This document shows positions 1 to 7,658 of a DNA stretch of 64,000 bases, in pieces. Under the pieces are notes generated by a model. It saw only the letters and a list, made by a program, of their open reading frames with translations. It had not been told where the DNA came from and ran no database searches. The position numbers and the translations under genes were made by a program. Source of the DNA: a bacterium (GTDB lineage Bacteria > Chloroflexota > Dehalococcoidia > Tepidiformales > Tepidiformaceae); NCBI GenBank assembly GCA_003577245.1, contig QEVS01000002.1, forward strand, positions 248,001 to 312,000. The letters run 5' to 3'. Within the stretch, counting starts at the first letter, position 1, and every line of letters starts with the position of its first letter.

Positions 1-1
1 A

Positions 2-478
2 GGCTGTCTCGGCTACCCGGCCGAGGGGGTGATGGCGACGCCACCACCGCCGGGGCAGGAGGGCGAATCGCGCCTGCCGCAGCTTCTCTCGCAGCTCCAG
101 GGCGGCGGGGCCTCGATGGAGCTGTTCGAGGGTACTCCGACATCGCAGGTGCTGGCGGCGCAGGATGCCCAGGGGAAGACTGGCGCCGGGACCACTCCGG
201 CGGCTTCACAGACGGTGGCAGGGGCGAAAACGCCGGGGCCGACGCTGGTACCGGCTACTCCGACGCAGCGCAACACCCGTGGCACGCCTACGCGGACACC
301 AGAAGGCGGTACGGACGCGACGCCCACGCCAACCCAGACGGCGACGCCCACCGCCACGGCGACCGCTACAGCGACTCCTACTGCCACCGCCACCGCTACG
401 CCTACGGCCACCCCAACGATTCCGAGCGAAGAAGGCGGGGCAACAGAGACCCCGCAGCCACCACCAACAGAGGGATAG
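2..478 (+). CDS. Thr/Pro-rich protein, C-terminal part only
   Basis: This frame is open to the left edge of the window, so only the C-terminal part of a longer protein is present, ending in TAG at 476-478. The visible part begins in an ordinary-looking stretch (GCLGYPAEG, then a Gln/Leu-rich segment) and runs into a long low-complexity Thr/Ala/Pro tail from about 240 to 470 with near-tandem hexanucleotide units. Such tails are usual linkers or wall-spanning stalks of exported proteins, and the two proteases at 4468 and 5993 carry related linkers. No fold or function can be assigned. The reverse strand is also open here but is only a shadow of the repeat. Confidence 0.6.
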   Translation, partial: GCLGYPAEGVMATPPPPGQEGESRLPQLLSQLQGGGASMELFEGTPTSQVLAAQDAQGKTGAGTTPAASQTVAGAKTPGPTLVPATPTQRNTRGTPTRTPEGGTDATPTPTQTATPTATATATATPTATATATPTATPTIPSEEGGATETPQPPPTEG

Positions 479-493
479 GGGAGGCGCCGGCAC

Positions 494-1069
494 TTGGAAA
501 GCACCACCGTACGCGCGCGCTGCTCGGGATGCGGAGGCGGGCTGGCATTCGAGGAATGGTCACGAGGGATGGCGGCATGCACCCTCTGTCGCGGTGGAGG
601 CGTGGCGGAAGCGCCCGCGGCCGTGTTTGTGCGCGGACCGGCGGCCGAAGCTCCCGCGCCCTCGCGGCCGGGGGTTCAACCCCGCCCACCGGTGCGGCGG
701 AGAGCCGGGCACGGGGCAAGCGAACACCAACGGCTGCTGGACGAAACCCCCGAAGGCCTGATTGCTGAGATCCTGGCGGCGCTGGAGGGCGAGGCGGAGC
801 GGATGGAGGCGGAACAGCCCGGGGCGGTCTCGCCCGTGCGGGAGATGCTCCAGGAGATCGGCGTGGGCCGGTCCCCGTTTGAGTTCCAGGCGGCGGCCTG
901 GGGCTTTGCGGCCGGGTTTGCAGCCAACGTGGCACTGGCGAAGTACGCTCAGATGCAGACGGGGGCACCCATGTCGCAGTTCGCAGTGCCGTTGATCGTG
1001 GGCGGGCTGGTGGCAGGCGCGGCCTGTGCTGCCATTGGCTGGGGGCTGGCCAAGCTACGCGAACGTTAG
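494..1069 (+). CDS. zinc-ribbon membrane protein, hypothetical
   Basis: The 191-aa protein starts at TTG 494, with a GGGGAGG ribosome site at 478-484. Residues 10-33 hold two CxxC pairs (CSGC and CTLC), which should form a small zinc ribbon. A Pro/Arg-rich linker follows, then an acidic helical segment, and finally two hydrophobic helices (roughly residues 135-155 and 163-185) that end in a positively charged tail. This looks like a cytoplasmic zinc ribbon anchored by a C-terminal hairpin in the membrane. I do not recognise a named family. It starts 15 nt after the upstream stop, so co-transcription with the TP-rich protein is likely. Confidence 0.65.
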   Translation: MESTTVRARCSGCGGGLAFEEWSRGMAACTLCRGGGVAEAPAAVFVRGPAAEAPAPSRPGVQPRPPVRRRAGHGASEHQRLLDETPEGLIAEILAALEGEAERMEAEQPGAVSPVREMLQEIGVGRSPFEFQAAAWGFAAGFAANVALAKYAQMQTGAPMSQFAVPLIVGGLVAGAACAAIGWGLAKLRER

Positions 1070-1114
1070 CGGCCTCGCTGGCTCAGGAGAGTCATCGCCA
1101 ATACCATCGGCCGT

Positions 1115-2248
1115 ATGTCACCCGCCTCCGCCCGGACAGCACTGCGAGTCACCCTTGCCGGGCCACTCCCGGGCGAGCGCTGGGTCAGCATCGACCGGTA
1201 CGCGCAGGCAATCGCCGACCTTTCGGGCGAGGGCGGGATCGAAGTCGTGCGCGCGGATGTTCCAACGGAGCCGCGACTTAGCCGGATTGGGGCGTATGTG
1301 GCTCGCTACCGGCGCGCTCCGGCGATGGTCGCCGCCAGCACGGACGGCGACGTGGTGCACATTGCCGACCAGGCACTGGGCCACTTCGTGGACGCGGTGC
1401 AGGGCACACCCACGGTAACGACCTGTCACGACCTGATGCCGCTGCTGCTGGAAGGGCACTATGAGAGCCGGTTCGAGGCATGGTTCGACAGCACGCTGCT
1501 TCATCGGAGCATCGAAGGGATGTGCCGTTCTCAGAGGATCATCGCTGTTTCGGGGAACACGGCCCGCGACGTGGCTTCGCACCTGGATGTGGACCCGGCG
1601 CGGATAGCAGTTGTGCCGAACATGGTGGCGGCGGAGTACAGCCCGCGCCCGGAACCCGATCAGTGGCTTGCGCGGCGGGGCACACGGCTCCCTGCAGGTC
1701 CGCGGATCCTGAGCGTGGGTCACACGCGCCCCTACAAGAACCTCGACCTGCTGCTCGCTGCGCTCGCGGAACCCGACCTCGCGGGGGCGAGCCTGGTTCG
1801 CTGCGGGAGCCCGCTCACCGCTGAGCAGCGAGCGCTGGCGAGCAGGCTGAGGGTTGAGCCGCGAATCATTGAGCTTGGGCACCAGGAGCCGGAGAGCCTC
1901 GCCCACATCTACAGCGCCTGCGACGCGCTCGCGCAGCCCAGCCGCTACGAGGGCTTCGGCGTGCCGGTCGTCGAGGCCATGGCCTGCGGCCTGCCCGTGG
2001 TGGCCAGCGACGGAGGCGCGCTGCCGGAGGTTGTGGGCGATGCGGGCATCGTAGTCAGGCTGGGCAGTGGCGGGCGGGCCGATGCGCGCGCGTTCGCGGA
2101 GGGGCTCGGGCGCGTACTGTGCGACCCGCTGACGGCGCGCAGGCTCTCAGGCCGAGGGCTCACCCGCGCGGAAGGGTTCCGGCCCCGGACAGTGCTGCCG
2201 CTGCTCCTGCCGGTCTATCGAGCTGCGATCGAGGAGCATGGTTCATGA
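1115..2248 (+). CDS. glycosyltransferase family 4 (GT-B fold)
   Basis: The 377-aa protein has the GT-B layout of family GT4: a variable N-terminal acceptor domain, ILSVGHTRPYKNLDLLL at the start of the donor domain (about residue 197), and the nucleotide-sugar signature EGFGVPVVEAMACG at about residues 279-292, containing the conserved E-x7-E pair. The acceptor is unknown. Its stop overlaps the start of the epimerase gene by 4 nt, so the two are probably translated together and act on the same cell-surface glycan. The ATG at 1115 lies 7 nt after a TACCAT box (1102-1107) with no Shine-Dalgarno site, suggesting a leaderless message. Confidence 0.88.
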   Translation: MSPASARTALRVTLAGPLPGERWVSIDRYAQAIADLSGEGGIEVVRADVPTEPRLSRIGAYVARYRRAPAMVAASTDGDVVHIADQALGHFVDAVQGTPTVTTCHDLMPLLLEGHYESRFEAWFDSTLLHRSIEGMCRSQRIIAVSGNTARDVASHLDVDPARIAVVPNMVAAEYSPRPEPDQWLARRGTRLPAGPRILSVGHTRPYKNLDLLLAALAEPDLAGASLVRCGSPLTAEQRALASRLRVEPRIIELGHQEPESLAHIYSACDALAQPSRYEGFGVPVVEAMACGLPVVASDGGALPEVVGDAGIVVRLGSGGRADARAFAEGLGRVLCDPLTARRLSGRGLTRAEGFRPRTVLPLLLPVYRAAIEEHGS

Positions 2249-3165
2249 GAATCCTTGTAACCGGCGGCGCCGGATTCATCGGCTCGCACGTGGTCGACGC
2301 CTATGTGGCGGGGGGTCACGAGGTTCGCGTAATCGACAATCTGGCCACGGGCCGGCGAGCGAATGTGAACGCGAAGGCACGGCTCCATGAGATAGATGTT
2401 CACTCCAACGAGACCGGGCAGCTCTTCCGCGAGTTCAGGCCGGAGATCGTGAACCACCATGCTGCCCAGGCGAGTGTGAAGCTGAGCGCTTCTGACCCCC
2501 AGCATGACCTTGAGGTGAACGGCGGGGGCACCGCGCGGATAGCCTTCCTGGCCGCGCAGTTCGGGGCGCGCAAGATGATTTACTCATCCACCGGCGGAGC
2601 CCTTTACGGTGACCCCGAACGTGTCCCGGTGGACGAGGAGCACCCCATTCGGCCGCTTTCCGCCTACGGGCTTTCGAAACGCGTGGGCGAGCTCTACCTT
2701 GACCTGGCAGGGAGGACGCTGGGGCTTACCCACACAATCCTGCGCTACGCGAACGCCTACGGGCCGCGGCAGGACCCGCACGGCGAGGCCGGGGTTGTCG
2801 CCATCTTCACGGGGAAGATGCTGCGAGGGGAGCCCTGCACCATCGATGGAGACGGGGAGCAGGAGAAGGACTACGTCTACGTTGGTGACATCGCGCGGGC
2901 GAACGTCATCGCGCTGGAGAAGGGCGACGGCCAGGCACTGAACATCGGCACGGGCCGGGGCACCTCGGTGAACGCCATCTTCGGGGCGCTGCAGCGGGCG
3001 ACGGGTGACACCACCGCGCCTCTGCATGGCCCGCCGCGGCCGGGCGATGTCCGCCGCATCTGGCTCGACAGCGCACGGGCGAAGCGCGTCCTTGGCTGGG
3101 AACCGGAAGTGGACCTCGATGACGGGATCGCGCGAACGGTGGAATGGTTCCGGGCCAATTCCTGA
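2245..3165 (+). CDS. NAD-dependent sugar epimerase/dehydratase (extended SDR)
   Basis: The start was set at ATG 2245, inside the ATGA overlap with the upstream glycosyltransferase, because the protein then begins with the Rossmann motif MRILVTGGAGFIGSHV. The product is 306 aa, the usual size for UDP-glucose 4-epimerase-like enzymes. The catalytic YxxxK is present as YGLSK, with the upstream Ser in YSSTGGALYG. The C-terminal half has the substrate-domain pattern RYANAYGPRQDPHGEAGVV. It should interconvert or dehydrate a nucleotide sugar for the neighbouring glycosyltransferase. Which sugar cannot be read from sequence alone. Confidence 0.88.
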   Translation: MRILVTGGAGFIGSHVVDAYVAGGHEVRVIDNLATGRRANVNAKARLHEIDVHSNETGQLFREFRPEIVNHHAAQASVKLSASDPQHDLEVNGGGTARIAFLAAQFGARKMIYSSTGGALYGDPERVPVDEEHPIRPLSAYGLSKRVGELYLDLAGRTLGLTHTILRYANAYGPRQDPHGEAGVVAIFTGKMLRGEPCTIDGDGEQEKDYVYVGDIARANVIALEKGDGQALNIGTGRGTSVNAIFGALQRATGDTTAPLHGPPRPGDVRRIWLDSARAKRVLGWEPEVDLDDGIARTVEWFRANS

Positions 3166-3180
3166 GCGGGGAGTTACCCG

Positions 3181-4290
3181 TCAGAGGAACGGGTTGGGCG
3201 CAGCGGGAAGGCCGAAGGCTTCGGCGACAGGGCCACGCACAAGCGTGCCATTCCACGTGCTGAGCGATCGCGCGAGGGCTGAGTCTTCTCGTAACGCCGC
3301 TTCGAGGCCACGGTTGGCAATCGCTTCGACGTAGGGGAGGGTGGCGCTGGTCAGCGCCTGGGTGCTCGTGCGGGGAACGGCCCCGGGAATGTTGCTGACG
3401 CAGTAGTGGACCACGCCCTCTTCCACGTAGATGGGGTTGCTGTGGGTGGTGTGCCGGCTGGTCTCGGCGGCGCCGCCCTGGTCGATTGAAACGTCGACAA
3501 TGACGGCGCCGGGGCCCATGGAGCGGACCATCGCGCGAGAGAGGACCTTGGGCGCCGGTGCTCCGGGAACGAGCACGCCGAGAATGGCCAGGTCGGCGCC
3601 GGCAACCTCATCGGCAACCGCATCCGGCGTGGAGACGCGCGTGGCCACGAGGCCGCCGAATAGCTCCTGCAAGTAGCCGAGGCGGGGAAGGTCTCGCGAC
3701 ATGATGGTGACGCGGGCGCCGAGGGCGGAGAGGACGTGTGCGGCAGCGGTCCCAACCGTTCCCGAGCCGATGATGACGGCTCGTCCCGGGGGAACCCCTG
3801 CGATGCCACCGAGGAGCTTGCCCCTGCCGGGGCCGGGGTGCTTGAGAAGCTGGGCGCCGACTTCGGCTGCCATGCGGCCCGCCACCTGCGACATGGGGGC
3901 CAGGAGGGGAAGCGTGCCATCGGGCCGGCGGACCAGCTCGTAGGCGAGGGACGGGCACCTCGACTCGAGCAAGCGTTCGGTGAGCGCCCGGTCGGCGGCG
4001 AGGTGAAGGAAGGTGAAGAGAGCGCAGCCCGGACGGAGGAATGGGTGCTCGCTGGCGACGGGCTCTTTGACCTTGACGACGAGGTCGCAGCCTTCCCAGA
4101 CGCCGGCGGCATCAGCAACGATGCGCGCCCCCGCGGCCCGGTAGGAATCATCAGGGTACCCGGCAGGTTCACCGGCGCCAGCTTCGACGAGCACTTCGTG
4201 ACCCGCCGTGGTGAGGACAAAGGCGCCCTCGGGGGTTATCCCCACCCGGGACTCTCCATCGATTCTCTCGCGCACCGTACCGGCTCGCAT
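3181..4290 (-). CDS. ald: alanine dehydrogenase
   Basis: The enzyme reversibly deaminates L-alanine to pyruvate with NAD. The 369-aa length is that of the family. Diagnostic stretches are VKVKEP, FTFLHLAA, APMSQVAGRMA, the nucleotide-binding GSGTVGT, DVSIDQGG and the C-terminal YCVSNIPGAVPRTST. The start was placed at ATG 4290 because it has an AAAGGAG ribosome site directly upstream and gives the standard N-terminus MRAGTVRER; the open frame continues upstream without homology. The gene is monocistronic and convergent with the epimerase. It may link amino-acid catabolism to pyruvate. Confidence 0.93.
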   Translation of the reverse strand: MRAGTVRERIDGESRVGITPEGAFVLTTAGHEVLVEAGAGEPAGYPDDSYRAAGARIVADAAGVWEGCDLVVKVKEPVASEHPFLRPGCALFTFLHLAADRALTERLLESRCPSLAYELVRRPDGTLPLLAPMSQVAGRMAAEVGAQLLKHPGPGRGKLLGGIAGVPPGRAVIIGSGTVGTAAAHVLSALGARVTIMSRDLPRLGYLQELFGGLVATRVSTPDAVADEVAGADLAILGVLVPGAPAPKVLSRAMVRSMGPGAVIVDVSIDQGGAAETSRHTTHSNPIYVEEGVVHYCVSNIPGAVPRTSTQALTSATLPYVEAIANRGLEAALREDSALARSLSTWNGTLVRGPVAEAFGLPAAPNPFL

Positions 4291-4467
4291 GGTTCGCTCC
4301 TTTCCCACGCTGGTTGGGCGGATCTTTTCACTGGTATTTAACCCTACGGCGAACCTGTTCGTGCAAGAGGTGGCTATTGGAGGGGCGGGCGTGCGCCGAC
4401 CCTCACTACACAAGGGTTAGTTGCGCGCGGTGCGGGGCCTCGCGCGCAGCTGGAGGGTGTCGAACAG

Positions 4468-5877
4468 GTGGCCGCAGTGCAAGTGAAGAAGGAGCGCGGT
4501 ATTCCCCGCGTGGCGGTGGCACTGGCAGCGCTGGCGCTCCTCGCGTGGGGGGCTGCCGTCCTGGCGGTGTCCGGCGGGGCGAGTGCAGCCCGGGCCGAGG
4601 GGCAGGCCGAGTTCGTGGATGAGCACCTGGTGATCGCCGTGGAGTGGAACGGCGAGTGGCATTACGTGCAGTTCCAGATGCTCATCCGGAACGATGGTCC
4701 CGGAAGCCTAGAAGCGGCGGTGGCTGCTGCCCGCGCCGACATGCTGGGGCGGTTCCCGGGCGCGGTCGAAGTCGAAGAGGGAGAGGCCTCAGCGCAGTAC
4801 GTGCTCAACGGCTACTGGTGGGCCGAGCGCACGGCCAGCTGGGGATACAACCCGGCGGACAAGCCCGCGGCGCTGACAGGCGACCAGCCGGCAATCGCTT
4901 CGGGAGCGAGCGCCTGGGGGAGCACCGGGGCCAATTTCCAGTTCAGCGGCGGGGGCGCCTCGGGCAACGGCACGGGGGCCTGTGGAGGCGGAGGGCTCGA
5001 CGGCGCCAACACGGTAGGCTGGGCTGCGCAGAGCGGCTCGGTGCTGGCGGTGACCTGTACGTGGTTCAACATGGGCGGCAATCCGAAACCGGCGATCGAG
5101 TTCGACATGCAGTTCGACCCCGAGTGGAACTGGACGACCGCTTCGCCGACGCAGGTGGACCTGGCGAGCGTGGCGACGCACGAGTTCGGCCACGCGTTGG
5201 GGCTCGGCCATTCGGCAAGCGGCGCGGCTGTCATGTACGCCAGCTACTCGCAGGGCAGCATCAAGCAGACGCCTGCGGGCGACGACGTGGCGGGGATCCT
5301 CGCCATCTACGGTTCGACAGGCGGCAGCCCGACTCCAACCAGCACGCCGACAAACACGGCTACCGCGACTCCAAGCGGAACTCCGGGTGGCACACCGAGC
5401 CCTTCACCCAGCGCAACGCCGAGCGCAACACCGACCGCCACGAAGACACCGACGTCAACGCCAACTCCCACAAGCACGGTCCCGGGCGGTTGGACGCCGC
5501 CGGTTTGGCCGCCAACGTCCACACCAACGCCTCCGTTGCAGCCCACCGCCACGGCCACGGCCACGGCAACGGCCACAGCCACGGCGACGAAGTCACCCAC
5601 AACGTCGCCCACACCGGCGGCGACGCCGAAGCCCGTACTGCCGCTGCTGCCGGGAGCGAACCTCATGGCCTGGCCGGGAACCGACGCTCCACCGGCGGTG
5701 GCGCTGGCTGGCCAGCCCGGACTGGTGGCGGTGTACGGCTACGACCCGTCCAGCGGCAGCTGGTCGAGGTACATCCCCTCTCTGCCGGCCTTCGTAAACA
5801 ACCTTGCGATGCTGCGGCAGGGCCATGCCTACTGGTTCATCAGCAGCGCGGCGCTCCAGATTCCGTTCGTCCCCTGA
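4468..5877 (+). CDS. secreted matrixin-like metalloprotease with TP linker and C-terminal 'WPG' domain
   Basis: The 469-aa protein has a signal sequence or anchor (residues about 14-42), a catalytic domain and a Thr/Pro-rich linker (about 290-390). The zinc motif HEFGHALGLGHS, followed by the Met-turn VMYAS, marks a metzincin of the matrixin type (family M10). The C-terminal domain (about 393-469) begins LPGANLMAWPGTDAPP and ends in a hydrophobic sheet-like segment. The next protease has a related domain starting SRGWNLVTLPGG, so it may be a shared surface-binding module. Translation probably starts at GTG 4468, 11 nt after GGAGG. It should act outside the cell; the substrate is unknown. Confidence 0.85.
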   Translation: MAAVQVKKERGIPRVAVALAALALLAWGAAVLAVSGGASAARAEGQAEFVDEHLVIAVEWNGEWHYVQFQMLIRNDGPGSLEAAVAAARADMLGRFPGAVEVEEGEASAQYVLNGYWWAERTASWGYNPADKPAALTGDQPAIASGASAWGSTGANFQFSGGGASGNGTGACGGGGLDGANTVGWAAQSGSVLAVTCTWFNMGGNPKPAIEFDMQFDPEWNWTTASPTQVDLASVATHEFGHALGLGHSASGAAVMYASYSQGSIKQTPAGDDVAGILAIYGSTGGSPTPTSTPTNTATATPSGTPGGTPSPSPSATPSATPTATKTPTSTPTPTSTVPGGWTPPVWPPTSTPTPPLQPTATATATATATATATKSPTTSPTPAATPKPVLPLLPGANLMAWPGTDAPPAVALAGQPGLVAVYGYDPSSGSWSRYIPSLPAFVNNLAMLRQGHAYWFISSAALQIPFVP

Positions 5878-5922
5878 CCCGGGGCCGGGCTGATGCGCCG
5901 ATGATCGAGACGCCTCTCCAGT

Positions 5923-5955
5923 CGATGAGAGCCGCCCCCAGGGCGGCTCTCGTCG
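5923..5955 (+). terminator. strong stem-loop after first protease gene
   Basis: Bases 5923-5937 pair with 5941-5955, giving a 15-bp stem with one G-T pair and a 3-nt loop (CCA). It lies 46 nt after the protease stop and 38 nt before the next start. Only TTCCC follows, so it is not a classic U-tract terminator. It may end or protect the upstream transcript. Confidence 0.7.
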
Positions 5956-5992
5956 TTCCCGGGTCACAGACAGGAGTAGTCCGGGGCGAGCC

Positions 5993-7114
5993 ATGCGCTA
6001 TCGTTTGAGCTGTATGCCCGTGCGCCGGACGTTGGGACTCCTCATTGTGCTTGTTGCGGCAGCGGGCGCGTGGATGGTTCTTGTCCCCGGTAGCGGCCGC
6101 GCGAGCACTGACATTGCTGCACTGGAGCTCCGCGTGGTCACGCCGGAAGGGCGGGTGCTCAACCTGCATTTCTCGGTTCGGGCCGAAGATGAGGCCCAGG
6201 CGAGGGCCGCCGTGGCGGTGGCGCTCCGTTCGATTCTCCCCGGCACGCGACCGCTCACGCAGGAAGGCGGAGGCGCCACCGCTCAGCATGCTCCGTGGGG
6301 CTGGAAATGGGCGGAGAGCGAGATCCCCGTGGAAGTTGCCTACAATCCCGGCGACGCGGTGGCCGGGGTCGGACCGGACGCGATTGCGGGCGGTCTTGCG
6401 GCCTGGAGCGATGTGCCCGGGTCGGCGTTCGCCTTCGAGACGGCGGGTTTCAGCGACCGTCGTCCTTCGTTGCATACAAGCATGCGTCCCGATGGCGAGA
6501 ACACCGTCGCCTGGGTGCATATGGATTGCTCGCTCGGCTGCGTCCTGGGGGTCACCGCCAGGGACGAGGTGGTTCACGAAGCGGACATCGCGCTCAACAG
6601 CAATCCGCAGGCCGGGCTGGGCGACGGTGCGGGCGGGAGCGTGGACGCCCACTCGGTTGCGTTACACGAGCTCGGACACGTGGCGGGCCTGGAGCATAGC
6701 TGCCCCAACATCCTGAACTGCACGAAGGCCGAGGAGGAGGCGGTGATGTACTACCGCTACCGGGGAATCAAGCGCACCCTGCGGACGGACGACATTGCCG
6801 GCATCTCAGCACGCTATCCGCAGGGACCACAGCCCGCGCCCACACCGCCGGTACTCCCCGAAGAGCCCGAGCCGCCGTTCGAGTTCGAGATCGTCCTGAG
6901 CCGGGGGTGGAACCTTGTGACATTGCCGGGCGGACCAGTTGGGTCCTTCATGGAGAGCCTGCCGTGCGCGGCGGCAGTGTACGGGTGGGGCCAGGAAGGC
7001 TGGGCGACATGGGTCCGTGCTGTATCGCCGCAATTGCGAGCCACGTCAACGGGCGAGCCGGGCGCGGCCTACTGGGTGCTGGCTGATGGGGCCTGCAAGG
7101 CGGCGTTCGACTAG
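5993..7114 (+). CDS. secreted matrixin-like metalloprotease, paralogue
   Basis: The 373-aa protein has an N-terminal hydrophobic segment (LGLLIVLVAAAGAWMVLV), then a metzincin domain with HELGHVAGLEHS at about residues 224-235 and the Met-turn sequence AVMYYRY. A shorter Pro-rich linker leads to a C-terminal domain beginning SRGWNLVTLPGG that resembles the one in the upstream protease. The domain contains several Cys residues (SCPNILNC, LPCAAAV, DGACKAAFD) absent from the first copy, possibly forming disulphides. Translation could start at 5993 or at ATG 6014; there is no clear ribosome site. It is a diverged tandem paralogue, probably extracellular. Confidence 0.83.
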   Translation: MRYRLSCMPVRRTLGLLIVLVAAAGAWMVLVPGSGRASTDIAALELRVVTPEGRVLNLHFSVRAEDEAQARAAVAVALRSILPGTRPLTQEGGGATAQHAPWGWKWAESEIPVEVAYNPGDAVAGVGPDAIAGGLAAWSDVPGSAFAFETAGFSDRRPSLHTSMRPDGENTVAWVHMDCSLGCVLGVTARDEVVHEADIALNSNPQAGLGDGAGGSVDAHSVALHELGHVAGLEHSCPNILNCTKAEEEAVMYYRYRGIKRTLRTDDIAGISARYPQGPQPAPTPPVLPEEPEPPFEFEIVLSRGWNLVTLPGGPVGSFMESLPCAAAVYGWGQEGWATWVRAVSPQLRATSTGEPGAAYWVLADGACKAAFD

Positions 7115-7120
7115 TTCAGG

Positions 7121-7657
7121 TCAAACCAGGCGGCGCGGCAGCGCGCCTTCGAGCTCGAGCAGGGCCTGCTTCATCGCCAGTCCGCCGCCAAACCCGTGTA
7201 AGGAGCCATCACCGGCCACAAGCCGATGGCAGGGCAGCCAGAGCGGGATTGGGTTGGCGCCGGCGGCGGCGCCAACGGCTCGCGCTGCCCCCGGTTGATC
7301 CAGCCGGCGCGCCATCCAGCCGTAGCTACGCGTCTCGCCACGGGGGATCTCGCGCAGGGCGAGCCAAACTCTTCGCTGGAACCCGCCGCCGGGGGGCAGA
7401 TCGACCGGGTAGTGATCGAGGCTGACGGGCTGGCCAGCGGCGTATTCCTGGAGCAGCCGGGTGATCTCGGGAGCACGCGGGTCATCGGCCGGTTCGGCGC
7501 CGAAGGCCCGGAGCTCGGCGAGGGCGGCCTCCCGGGTGCGGTGGAAGAGCGTCGCGTGGCGGATTCCGAGCGGCGAAAGGGCGACCCCGGCGGGGCCCAT
7601 CGCCGTCTCGGCAACGACGGCCACAAGGGGCGGGCCTGCCTGAGCCGCGCCCGGCAC
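7121..7657 (-). CDS. methylated-DNA-[protein]-cysteine S-methyltransferase (MGMT family)
   Basis: The suicide alkyl-acceptor motif is present as LPCHRLVA, and the DNA-binding wing region GETRSYGWMARRL precedes it. The protein repairs O6-alkylguanine by transferring the alkyl group to this Cys. GTG 7657 was preferred over GTG 7690 because it follows the upstream stop TAA by one base and has GAAGAG in front, giving 178 aa. It is the last gene of the moxR operon, which is an unusual place for a repair gene. Functional coupling to that operon is not implied beyond co-transcription. Confidence 0.88.
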   Translation of the reverse strand: MPGAAQAGPPLVAVVAETAMGPAGVALSPLGIRHATLFHRTREAALAELRAFGAEPADDPRAPEITRLLQEYAAGQPVSLDHYPVDLPPGGGFQRRVWLALREIPRGETRSYGWMARRLDQPGAARAVGAAAGANPIPLWLPCHRLVAGDGSLHGFGGGLAMKQALLELEGALPRRLV

Positions 7658-7658
7658 G

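Noticed and set aside
330..420. Tandem hexanucleotide repeat resembling a short array
   Set aside because: There are no spacers. It encodes a Thr/Ala/Pro linker of the first protein. The same holds for 5545-5600 in the first protease. Neither is CRISPR.
672..690. GGTTCAACCCC resembling a tRNA T-loop
   Set aside because: It lies inside a coding region and no cloverleaf can be built around it. No tRNA was recognised anywhere in the window.
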